A stretch of 64,000 nt of DNA from Dermatemys mawii. Taxonomy: Eukaryota > Chordata > Testudines > Dermatemydidae. The notes under the pieces are model-generated. The model was given only the letters and a program-made list of their open reading frames with translations. It had not been told where the DNA came from and made no database searches. Numbering within the stretch: position 1 is the stretch's first letter; the number at the start of each line of letters is the position of its first letter. This document shows positions 35,166 through 47,200 of the stretch, in pieces. The stretch spans positions 22,961,915 to 23,025,914 of the forward strand of contig ML677334.1 in assembly GCA_007922305.1 (NCBI GenBank), given 5' to 3'. Both the position numbers and the translations under genes were made by a program.

Positions 35166-37035
35166 ATGTATTAGGTACTCAGTTGATAAACCAGGAAGCA
35201 AAGCAGTGGCTATAATAGTCACACTGGCCCTAGGAAAAATTTTAAATAAGGAAAGGGCTTTTTTCTTGGTATCAGAGAGACATTTCTTATTGATGTGTTT
35301 CTTAGGCAGCTTTTAGCTTTCCCAGCCTTTTTCTTAAACCCCTTAACAGATGCTGTAAGTAGTGTACTCTATTGCTGGATTGCAGGAGATATGATAGTTC
35401 AAGATATAAAGCACAAGCTACGAGCTCCATTGCATAATCAGATCGACTTTATTTTAAGTTTTTTCTTATGTATTAATGATTAAAAATGCACAGAAGAAAG
35501 CAGATTTATATTCGGTAGCAAAATGTCGATATTTTGTATTAGATATTGTAGAGTTTAGCAAGGAACATATGATCACTAACATAATTTGCCGTAATGCATT
35601 TTCAGCATGCTGTTAACCACTAAACACACACAGAGGGCTCCTTGAGAGCCTTTGGACAGGTAAGGACAAATTTTCAAATGAGTTAATGTAAATTGTGCTG
35701 GAAAAATATCTGTGAGTGTGGTAGCATTAAAGCCTATGTACTAACAGGTACTCTTTAGGGAAATGCCTACCCATTCCCCATGTGAAAGTGCCCACTTAGG
35801 CATACAGTGGGTACTTATCTTTCTGTCCCATGCCCATCACTGTAGTAGGGGGTTTACATACAAATTTTGTAAGTGCAACTTATGTGTTTTTGCATGAATA
35901 TTTGTCCCACATACTCTAACAAAAGAGCAAGCCATCTCTCCCCTATGTGGCCTTCTGTCATTTAGAGAGTTCCTGCGCTTACTTGTCCTAAGGAAATTAC
36001 TTTTACCTGGCTACAGGGTCTGTGGGTGTGGGGAGGGGAGGGATCATGGGGGAAGAAGAGGAGCATTGGACTTCAGAAGTTAAGGCAAAGCATCTTTCTC
36101 TCATTGATCAGACCATAGCATGATATCACCTATAAACAGCACAGTAAAGCTATATTACTTAAGAGATGTGAGGTTTGTACCTGCTTCCTCTCATCTCACT
36201 TTAAAATGATGAAATATTTCACACCTGCAGTTTGATAGCATGGGCTGTGTCCTTTTACAGAGAGTAAATCTCTACAGCTTGGCAAGCAAATGTTTTTACT
36301 GCAGATACAGAATAATTTGAGACCCATCCTTGCCCCTCCCTCCCCCCCCCCTCACATTTTATAATGAGTAAAAAAATGCTGTGGCATATTTCAGTGGGCA
36401 TTTATAATACACACAGGGAAACAAACTAAGTTCTGGGCTTAGGGAGGAAATGTGTATTTAGGAGTAAAATTCAAATGCCCTAGAAAAATCTTAGTATGGC
36501 TCAGTGTCAGTCCTGACCCTGCTTGGCAGCACTCTCTCTCTTAGATCTCCTAAGTCAAATCAACATCACTGAGAGCCACACCATTCCACAGAACACACCA
36601 GGAAGGACTTCCCTTTCAGCTGAGGAGCAGTGGCAAAAGATGAACAGTGAGAATGGAATCGGTAGAAATGTCAGTAACCACTATGGGTAGGATCAGTCTT
36701 AGAAATGAGAAGCTTGGAGTCCCATTCTTCCTTATGCAGGAATCAGTTGTAAAGGGGAGAGGACACTGAAATCAGGTTGTAGAGATTCCATCTCAACATT
36801 TGCTCCGGGGATGTGGCTGTACCCTCCCCCTGGAAGAAGCTATGACTCCATCCTCTTGCCCTGAGAACAGATCTGTGCCAATCTTCATTGGGAGCTCTCC
36901 CAAAACTAAGGGGCATTGGCCATGGTCAGCCTCACTGGCTCCTATTCACTAATGAAGAATGCTGCTCCTGCAGAAACCGAGATACCAGGAGCTCATTTGA
37001 TCACAGCTGCTTCCTGAGCCATCCCTAAAGGCAGA
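35166..37035. other. Intergenic, no gene seen
   Basis: There are no coding domains. A short C run is at about 36341-36351. Otherwise unassigned. Confidence 0.4.
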
Positions 37036-37384
37036 GGTGCAAGTAAGCCGGTACAGTGTACCAACAAGAGCCGGTGTGCCATACTGGGGACTGGGTTCCC
37101 CAGGCAGCAGTTGAAAGGGTCTGGGGCTCCCAGCAGCAGCTGGAGCTCTGGGCCTTTTAAATTGCTGCCAGAGCCCCGCTGCTGGAGCCCTGGGGAAGCG
37201 GCAGTGGGGCTCAGGCAGCAATTTAAAGGGCCCGGGGTTCCTGCTGCAGCTACCAGTCTGGGCCCTTTAACTTGCTACCAGAGCCCCAGGGCTCCAGCAG
37301 TGGGGCTCCAGCAATGATTTAAAGGGCCTGGGGCTTTGGCTGCGGAAGCAGCAGCTGGAGCCCTGGGCCCTTTAAATCGTCCCT
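37036..37384. repeat. Cluster of alternating inverted repeats
   Basis: The module GGGCC(C/T)TTTAAATTGCT(G/A)CC-like occurs at about 37150, 37260 and 37365. Its reverse complement (CAGCAATTTAAAGGGCC-like) occurs at about 37214 and 37311, so forward and reverse copies alternate. Surrounding CTGGAGCCC and GGGGCTC blocks repeat too. It lies about 500 bp past the F13A1 stop codon and may be part of a non-autonomous transposon that begins near CAAGTAAGCCGGTACAG (37040). Confidence 0.75.
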
Positions 37385-37694
37385 GATCAGAGGACATAGC
37401 AGAGTGCTACTTGGGAGCAGCCTTGACTTACCAAACCCTGATAAATTCTTTCAACAAAGTGAGCTGCTCTATGAATTTGAAAACTTTACCACCACAGAAT
37501 AAGGCAACCCCTTAAGGCACATAAACCATGGTTTACCAGAAGAATTCATAATTTTTTTTGTTCAGTGAAATATCAAGCTCTAATTAAAACTAAAGTTCAG
37601 AGTGTTTTGGAGAATGGAACCTTCTTCCTCCCAGTATCAATGCAAAGAGGTATATTCATGTGAATTAGAAGAGTAATATGGCCTTTAACTACTA

Positions 37695-37700
37695 TTTATT
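37695..37700 (-). terminator. Candidate F13A1 polyadenylation signal (second)
   Basis: AATAAA on the minus strand, about 180 bp after the stop codon. The human transcript has a longer 3' UTR, so a more distal site may be the main one. Confidence 0.3.
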
Positions 37701-37784
37701 GTAATTTGGAACACTCCGATCCCGATAAATACCTTCCCAACCTTCCCTGGCATGTTCTGTTACTTTGCTTCATTGACATGTAAA

Positions 37785-37790
37785 TTTATT
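37785..37790 (-). terminator. Candidate F13A1 polyadenylation signal (first)
   Basis: AATAAA on the minus strand, about 90 bp after the stop codon. Motif and position only. Confidence 0.3.
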
Positions 37791-37879
37791 CAGAGTTAGG
37801 CCAATGAGAGCTGAAAATATTTCTTCAATGTTTATAGCGGGAAAAAATTGAATGAAAGACTGAAGAAGAAAAGTCTTGT

Positions 37880-38033
37880 TCACACAAGTGGTTTCCTTTC
37901 AACCTCTAGATCCAGCTCGCCATAGACATGTCGTAGGGCATCACAATTCAGGCTTGCAATTAGCTTTCGCTTTCCAGCTTGTTTTGGAAAACATTTTTCT
38001 TCCCAGGTCAAAGTAGAATTCTTTGGAATTTCC
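37880..38033 (-). CDS. F13A1: F13A1 exon 15 (last coding exon, stop at 37880-37882)
   Basis: It completes Arg681 and encodes residues 682-731, the last strands of beta-barrel 2. Recognisable blocks are [17 protein letters not shown] and LRHVYGELD, close to human factor XIII A. The human WVSG segment is replaced by KQAG, and the C-terminal tail is ERKPLV. The acceptor is ACTGCAG/G at 38034-38040. Length, phase and stop position match the human exon exactly. Confidence 0.96.
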
Positions 38034-41000
38034 CTGCAGTTATAAAGCAAAAAATATCAATATTTTGACAGATTGGCAGGTGAGATTTCTCAGCCTGATA
38101 TAGAATTTGAGAACTCCAGAAATGATCAAACTAGATTTTTTTTTTCATACTGCTCCCATCTCCTGGCGATTGCAAAATTGTTCTTACAATATCTTTTCAA
38201 GGATTTTTTTTCCAATCCAATTTTAAAATTTCCCCCAAAACAATGGGCTTCCCACACTTCCCTTGTGAGTCTGTCAAATAGGTCTGATTGGGAGGCAGTT
38301 TGTCCAGCTATTCAATTTACATTTTTCCTCTTTTAAATTTAAATCCATAGCTTCTGTCAATCCCACTGGTCGCCCTTATTTTCAGTGCATCAAATGTTCT
38401 GCTGGTGTAAATGGGCAAAACTGCATTGAAGTCAAGGTGGCTACGCTGACAGGCAAAGCCGAGAATTTGATCCATAATTCAGTGTTTCCATGAGTCCATG
38501 AAATCTCATTCAAAATTCTGAGCTTTAGTATAAACTTTGTCTTTCAGCTCACTTTTCTGTAATAACTTATTTGTGTGAAGCCTGCCCCCACCGAAATCAA
38601 TGGAAGTCTTACCATTGACTTCAGTGGGGCCAGGATTTCACCTAGTCTCCCTCTGTATATTCATCTTCACATCCTAATCTGCACTATGCTGCCATAAAAT
38701 AGTATTCAGCAGATTTTGTCTAGTTATTCAGCTCTTCCCCTTTTTCCTCTGGTCCTGGAGGACCTGAGGAGATTAGCTGTAGTTTCCAGTGCGTATGCTG
38801 AAAGCAAATTCATGTATGTAGATCAAACAATTCCTTCTTCAGAAATGTCCAGCAGGAGGAGTGGTGATGGGGAATTGAAACACTCTGCTAGCTCACACTG
38901 CGGTAATCAGAGAGCATCTTGTCACTGTCCACTTTCAAAGATCACTTCCTTGTGTCCATGAAAAGAAGCTGAAATGTTCTTATGAGTCCTGCTGTTAGCA
39001 GTTGCACTGTTCCATTATGTATGGCTCTTGATTGCTTATAGTATCAACACACTGCACTCTGTACTGTTCTTGATTTTCAATTTTATGCTCAGGTTTATGT
39101 CACACAGACAGCTCTGTGTATTGGGTTTGTGTGTTTTTCATACAGTTTCACAGCCTTCTCCCTGGCCTGAGAACAGATGTTGATAATTGGTATTGACTGA
39201 CTGTGTTTAGGGGAACTCAGCCTGCTTAATGGAACCAGTGAAGGATGTGAGCTAGGTGTTTATAAAAACAAATACTATTTTCTTTGGCATTAAGGAAGAG
39301 GAGTATGAACTGCACACTTCTGGATTGTGAGGTCATAGTGATGTGGGGGCCTGATTCTCTTTTCTGTGTAAACATCTGAACAGAGTACAAAGTGCCTTAC
39401 TGCCATGAGTGTAAGAAAAAGCAGAAGTCAGAATTGGTAACATTTTACACTGTGCACATATGTAACTGATTACATTAGGTTCAAGGCAGGGGAGAGTCAA
39501 GGTTGTGATGGGGATTTCCTGAGTAAGTCCAAAGTTCAGCACAAATATTTTGGAGCAGCTTTAATGCATGCACCTTGCAAAAAACCAAAGCACGCGGTTT
39601 TGAAGAGAATATAAGCAAACTACTTTTAACAAATTCCATTTTTTTTGTTCCTGATGAAGTATATGCAACCTATGCTTTTATAACTGACTCTTCACCAGAC
39701 ACAAACTTAGATGACAGTTCCAGCTAAAATGCTATTAGTTCAGGGTATGTGGGGGAAATCTCTAAGATGGGAAGCAATTAAGACTTTACAGGATCCTTTA
39801 GGTAGAAAAACTGTTTGTTATACATTGTCAGACATGGGCCAGATCCTCAGCTGCTGTAAACTGTCCTAAGATTAAAGTTTCAAGTGCTTATGTTTCATTG
39901 ACTTTCAATGGGACTTTGGCTTCTGAGTCAATTGGGGTCTTTTGAAAATATGACCCATAATTCTAACAAAGTCAATGGAGCTACACCAGTTGAGCCTCTG
40001 ACCCTGCGTACTGACATTATAAACCTTCCTTTATATCCAATGCTTGTTGTAGGCATGATCCTAGTATAAATGTAATTTGGAGATTTTTATGACCCTAAAT
40101 TTGCCATTCCACATGCACTATATCTCTTTGATCAGCCCCTGACTATACAAATCAACTCTTCAAAGTACACTGAAATAAATGGAAAGACTCCTCTTGATTT
40201 AAATGGGCTTTGTATCAGGCCTCTAGTTGGTATGTTCACTCTTGCGGTACTTACATGACTTTGTCCCCACTGCAACTGGATGTCTTGTGGTCATTAATGT
40301 ATTTATCCTCACAACAGCCCTGTGAGGTAGGGAAGTGCTGTTATCGCCATTGCACTGAGGGGGAACTGGGGCACAAGGTAGATTAAATGACTTGTCCAAG
40401 GACCACGAAGAGGCTGCGGCTACATGGGGAATACAATCCTGCTCTCCTGTGTCTCAATCTACTGTCCTATGCATTAAATCATCCTTCCTCACCTGCATCA
40501 CCTTTAATTCAAGCTCAGAATTAAAAGGATAAAGCAACTTGAAGGAGGATCTGAATATGGGCTGGTCCTAAATCATTTTAATAATACAGTTAATCATGTG
40601 GCTAGTTGTTAGCTTTGAGACGTACAAAAGCAATACCCCCAACTACAGGTGCTGCAACTGTCAAAGGCCTTTGCACAAATCATGCTCCTTTCCCTACTCA
40701 GCCCCATGACTACGCATCAACATATAGCCCTATGTGACTAGCTTAAATCAGTGGGCAGAGGCAGGAAAAACAACCTGGTCTCCTGACTCCCAGCCCAGTG
40801 CTCTACCCACTGGGCCACAATGCCTGTTGTTTCAAACCATATACATAAGTCAGTACTATAAAAAATGCAAGAGCATTTATAGACATTTCTAAATTCTTAT
40901 TCTCCTCAATAACCCCCACCAAAAAAACGATAACTAATTATCAGAGACCAAAGGGAACACCTCCAATGTGAGATGGTCCAGTGATGGATAGAGATGCAAA

Positions 41001-41202
41001 CCCCCACCCAGAAAATGAACTGATTTTAACTTTTTTGAAAATGAAGTCAAACTGCCCTCATTATATTTGCATGAGAGTGAACTTTGTGATGAATGATTCT
41101 AAATAATGTGCAGACTCATCAGCACACTGCAGTCATTTATCACCTTGAATACACAGAGGCAAATGGGATTATTTAAATAAACTACAACTACCCACGGTTT
41201 GT

Positions 41203-41243
<41 letters not shown>

Positions 41244-44200
41244 ATCTGAGGAAAGTTAAAATGAAATCTCCAAATGACACAGCCAATCATTTCCCATTTT
41301 TAAATAAGTCCTAGGACATTATCTTAAAGAGAGAGTGGGGGGAAAGCTGTGGCTTGAAGAAAGCAAAGTATCCACTTGATTAATCATGTTTCCTGGTAAC
41401 TCCCTTTCTTTGGATGTACCTGACAACTCTCATTTCCTTGAAGGTGAGAGCAGTCAGCAATGGCTTTTAGAATCAGAAGGGCTGCAAAACAATGGGTGGT
41501 CTGCCCAATGATGACTCCCCAATAATTAAGACCATTTTCAAAACTGATATAGCCGCTGAGCCAAATTCAGTCATGCCCTAAACTGTGGTGCATGTTACAC
41601 ATTGTCCACTGTCCTTTAACACCTAATTTTCTACACAACTCAAATCCAGAAGCTGATGCCAATCATTTTTACATTGGTCCAAGTGTGATCAGAATCCAAT
41701 CCCTGATGTACAAATATGCTATCATTTATGCTACTGCTGAATTAGGCCAATTTTTCAAAGGAACCAGGGCCTCAATCCAGCTTCTAAATCTGAGTACCCA
41801 GTACTGCGTGCCAACAGCAGAACTTGTGCATGCAAATAAGACTTGCATCCAAAAATCTTTTGTGCACACACAGTTCTAATGTTTTCACACATATACCACA
41901 TCACACTCAAATGTAAAGTAAATTCTGGAAAGTGTAGCCCTTATGTCTGAGAGCAGCTGTGCCAATGATAAGAGTCTCTCTAAATGAAACAAAAGATTGG
42001 CCAATAACATAGGACTTTCCTGTTTCTCAGACTTGAGATGATCCAGTATTTCAGGAGAGACCTATTTAGGGATGCTGTAGAGGTACAGTTATTTATTCCC
42101 ATGTTCAACACAGTGATCCCATCCATGCTCTGCTGTTTCAGTCTCAGACGCATAGAGAGAGATTTTGAAAAGGTATTTAGATTCACAGAGGATCATACAG
42201 GGATTTTCAAAAGCATCTATCTGAATCTTTAGGTGAATCTTTTAAAATCTTGCTCTGAGTCAATGTGTGCGTGGGTGGGTGGGGAATCCATTTTTGGAAC
42301 ACCCTCCCTAAAAAGAGGGTCTTATTTATGGTTTTACCACAAATCTTGAGTAGCGGGCAATATGTGGTTGAGCAGTTGAGACAGGGATTAGATTTGACAC
42401 AAAGATGACACATAAGAAAATAATAGAGTTGGCAATTACTCACACCACCTTCTCCAAAGCCCCTTCGCAACTACCAAAACCCTCTAGTAATCTGCACAGT
42501 GACAGACTGACCTCTTCCATTTGTAACTCTCCCCTACCCCCTATCCATTACAAATCCTTAGAATAAGAAGCATATGCTTGAATTACAGTACATAGATCAA
42601 CAGGGATGGTTACTTTGTGCTACATCCCATATGAATGAACAGCCCATTATTTCCACACTCTTCCCTACCTGAACATTTTTGTGGTTGTCCTCAGTAAGCC
42701 AGGTCCATCGAGACGTACCGAGATGTTTACAAGCTTTTGGTTCAGGGGATTGGTGAATTCTACTATCACAGACATTTCCTGACCAACTACCTTCTCTCCA
42801 GGAACCTACAAAACAAGGGAAGGATGTAGATAATAAACAGAAAATTATAAAATCCTGGCATTCAAAGTCTCAGTTGTTAAATACACATTTAATAAAATGT
42901 GTGCTTGTGCAGATAGCTTTTTGTGAAAGAAACAACGTAAAGTGAGCTATTAGTTTCTTGGGCTTGTTCATGCACTGAGAAGACTACAAACCTCCCCCTC
43001 CCCCCGCCCCACATATAACACTTGGAACCATGCTTCTTTCTTGGTGCTGACCTCTTTGCAAATCAAAACTAGTTAAAATACCTAGATGCAGCTGGGGTGA
43101 CTGGCCATTCACTGTATGGAAGTAGCAATGCATTCTTTATTGCACCAAATTGCAATGGATCCAAAAACCAGTGAAAATTTGCCTGGTTAAAATGTGGGTT
43201 TTCCTGCAGTGAACTTTGCAATGTTCAAAGATGGAAGTATGCTGAGGCGGAAAAAGAGAGAAAGTGCCAAGCTTCACCTCATTTCTGCACACAATCTGTC
43301 TGGGAAGATTTCATAACATGTATGCTAGTGAGGATAAGAGAACCACAGAAGGACCTGCTATACAATTAAAATGGAGTTATGCATACAGCTCTATTAAAGC
43401 ACTATAGGAGACAGACCTTTTTAGATATAATGGGTAAGTTTGGGCCTTGAGTATTATGAGTACAAAGAGGAGTTTGTACTGAGGTACTGGACAGAAAGAA
43501 ACCCTGTAGATCCTTTTTGGGCAAAAGTCAGCATGGTTTCTGTAAAGGGAAATCATGTCTTACTAATCTATTAGAGTTCTTTGAAGGGGTCAACAAACAT
43601 GTGGACAAGGGGGATCCAGTGGACATAGTGTACTTAGATTTCCAGAAAGCCTTTGACAAGGTCCCTCACCAAAGGCTCTTACGTAAATTAAGTTGCCATG
43701 GGATAAGAGGGAAGATCCTTTCATGGACTGAGAACTGGTTAAAAGACAGGGAACAAAGGGTAGGAATAAATGGTAAATTTTCAGAATGGAGAGGGGTAAC
43801 TAGTGGTGTTTCCCAAGGGTCAGTCCTAGGAGCAATACTATTCAACTTATTCATCAGTGATTTGGAGGAAGGGGTAAACAGTGAGGTGGCAAAGTTTGCA
43901 GATGATACTAAACTGCTCAAACTAGTTAAGACCCAAGCAGACTGTGAAGAACTTCAAAAAGATCTCACGAAACTAAATGACTGGGCAACAAAATGGCAAA
44001 TGAAATTTAATGTGAATAAACGTAAAGTACTGCGCTTTGGAAAAAATAACCCCAACTATACTTACAATATGATGGGGGCTAATTTAGCTACAACTAATCA
44101 GGAAAAAGATCTTGGAGTCATCGTGGATAGTTCTCTGCAGATGTCCATGCAGTGTGCAGCGGCAGTCAAAAAAGCAAACAGGATGTTAGGGATCATTAAA

Positions 44201-47200
44201 AAAGGGATAGAGAATAAGATGAAGAATATCTTATTGCCCTTATACAAATCCATGGTGCGCCCACATCTTGAATATTGTGTACAAATGTGGTCTCCTCATC
44301 TCAAAAAGGATATACTGACATTAGAAAAGGTTCAGAGAAGGGCAACTAAAATGATTAGGGGATTGGAACGGGTCCCATATGAGGAGAGATTAAAGAGACT
44401 AGGACTTTTTAGTTTGGAAAAGAGGAGACTAAGGGGGGATATGACAGAGGTATATAAAATCATGAGTGGCGTGGAGAAAGTGAATAAGAAAAAGTTATTT
44501 ACTTATTCCCATAATAGAAGAACTAGGGGCCACCCATTGAAATTAGTGGGCAGCAGGTTTAAAACAAGTAAAAGGAAGTTCTTCTTCACACAGCGCACAG
44601 TCAACCTGTGGAACTCCTTGCCTGAGGAGGCTGTGAAGGCTAGGACTATAACAGGGTTTAAAAGAGAACTGGATAAATTCATGGAGGTTAAGTTCATTAA
44701 TGGCTATTAGCCAGACTGGGTAAGGAATGGTGTCCCTAGCCTCTGTTTATCAGAGGGGGGTGATGGATGGCAGGAGAAAGATCACTTGATATTTACCTGG
44801 TAGGTTCACTCACTCCAGGGCATCTGGCATTGGCCACTGTTGGTAGACAGGATACTGGGCTAGATGGACCTTTGGTCTGACCCAGTACGGCCTTTCTTAT
44901 GTTCTTATGATCACATTCTATTCTATTGCTGTTCTTACACTATGCCCACTACCACTGTCTCTGGCATACTGGCTTTCAGACTGAAAGAGTCTTTTCTGCC
45001 TTGTCACTTCTGAGGATCTCCTTCATTCTTGCCTGGAAGGGTACCTCTGAGTACATCACAGTTGGGAGACAGTGTGTCCCCACCTTTCATAGGGAGGATG
45101 CTCAGCACTTTGTGGGAGGCGTTCAGCACCCCAAATCATAAGGTTTGTGAATGACAGAGGATGAAAAGTGGGATCTTGTTTGTTTTTAACAACTCTGCTT
45201 TTTTCAGGCAATGCATAAAGTTGTGCACAGCCCCTTGTTTGTAACAGCACTATCATGATTTGTGTGCGTGCATGGTCTTCCATTGTTTTATTGGATTTAA
45301 AAAAAAATACAAGGCTTTGTATTGTGGCCGTAAGACCAGCCAGCAGAGTAGAGTGGACCTTGAATCTAGAAAAATCTCCCACTGAAGGAGGTGTTCCCAG
45401 GAGAAAGATGGTGCCCTGAGAAGAAAATGTTCCTGGCGCTGTTTATCTAGTCCCTTTTCTCACTATGGTGTTTAGACACTCCTGAATGCACTTGTCAGGA
45501 TTGCCTCCCCACTCTGAACTCTAGGGTACAGATGTGGGGACCCGCATGAAAAAAATAAATAACCCCCCCAAGCTTATTTTACCAGCTTGGGTTAAAATGT
45601 TTTTCCCCAGAACACAACTTCTTCTGTATCTGGACCTGGTACACTGCCACAACCAAACTAGGTTTAGGGTAGTTTGGGGACCCTTCTTTCCCTTTCCACT
45701 AACCCCCCCAAACTTCTTCCTTCTCTGGGAAGCTTGAGAGAGAAAAAAAAACCAAACCTCGCCTGCTCCTGTGAGACGTGCCCGATCCAAAACCAGGATC
45801 TTACACAATGAAAAACAAGCAGTCAGCTTCTTAAAAGAAAGATTTTAATAAAAGAAAAAGAAAGGAATAAATCCCTTATAACCATCAATAGAACAGCATC
45901 TACCATAATCAACAAAAGGATTCAGAAACCAAACCTCTCCCCCGAGGCAATTTTCTCCCACAGTTGATATCTCTGCTGAAGCTTACAATATCAAGAAGCA
46001 CCCAGCCAACACTCACCACTGAGAACCCCCCAAGTGATAAAAAAAGGTAAACTTACTAACTACAGTACTTGATAGAATCGTATAGTTATAGTGAAAGACA
46101 TAGCTGTGTTCATCCCATAGCCGAGGTGAACAGAGAGAGACCCAGAGAGAAACTGAAACTTAAAATCCTTTGTCTCCTGAGGAATTTCTCATTGGTCAGT
46201 TGTTCACCTCTTAGGTTACCTTTACCTTAACCCCTTACAGGTAAACACTAATTTTAGGCTACGTGCCCTGAGAAGAAAATGTTCCTGGCGCTGTTTATCT
46301 AGTCCCTTTTCTCACTATGGTGTTTAGACACTCCTGAATGCACTACTAAAATATTTTCCCTATTCCATACTATAAAATTAGGAGCGCTGGTTTGTGTCAC
46401 TCAGGATCCTCTAAGGTCTTGTGCACAGCTTCCCATTCTTTTGCACTCTTCTTTAATGCTCTGGAGGGAATTCCAACTCAGCCTGTTCTCTGTATATAAC
46501 CTTTCTATTTGGTTGTTCTCAAAATCCCCTGTATATAAGAATAGGAAATGGATGGAATGCAGATGAGGTAAAACACTGTGGCCAGTATAAAACCACATGG
46601 CTGATGTGCAATGATAGCATTAGGAGCCACATCTGGGACAGTCCAGTCAAAAAGGCCCCTTACATCTTCAACTTGATGTCAGTGGTACTGAAAAGTTTTC
46701 ATCGCGTCCCCCACTCCTCCCACCCAAAATTGTTTTTCAATGAAAAAACAAAAGCCCTTAAAATAAAAACTCTAGCTGCTCCCGTGCCCACAATCAACAC
46801 TTGGGGGGGCGGGGGGGGGGCGCGGGGGGGGGGCAGGATAGATAAAAAGGCAGAAGTTTTCCACTGGGAATAAAAACCTGATTCACTGACCAATTCTAGT
46901 TGGTAGTACTTTGTTTTTAACTTGTTACTTCTAATAGTCTAAGAGATTGCTATGGGCCAAATCCTGGTAGCCTCACTTAGTGTTCGATCACCCCCACCCT
47001 GAAATAGTAAAAGGTAAGACTTCCACTGACTTCAGTGGCATAGGATAAGGCACTTTAGACACTTTTGACATTTTGGTCCTAAGTTACAGTCAGGCACCGA
47101 GTAGGAATTTCAAAAGTGCCTGTGTAGGTTGGGCACTGAACTCCCATTGAAATCAATGGGAGTGGGTATCTAATTTACTTACGTGCTTTTGATCACAGGA

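Noticed and set aside
1..37879. A second host gene such as NRN1 downstream of F13A1
   Set aside because: Expected from mammalian synteny, but no coding exon was recognised here.
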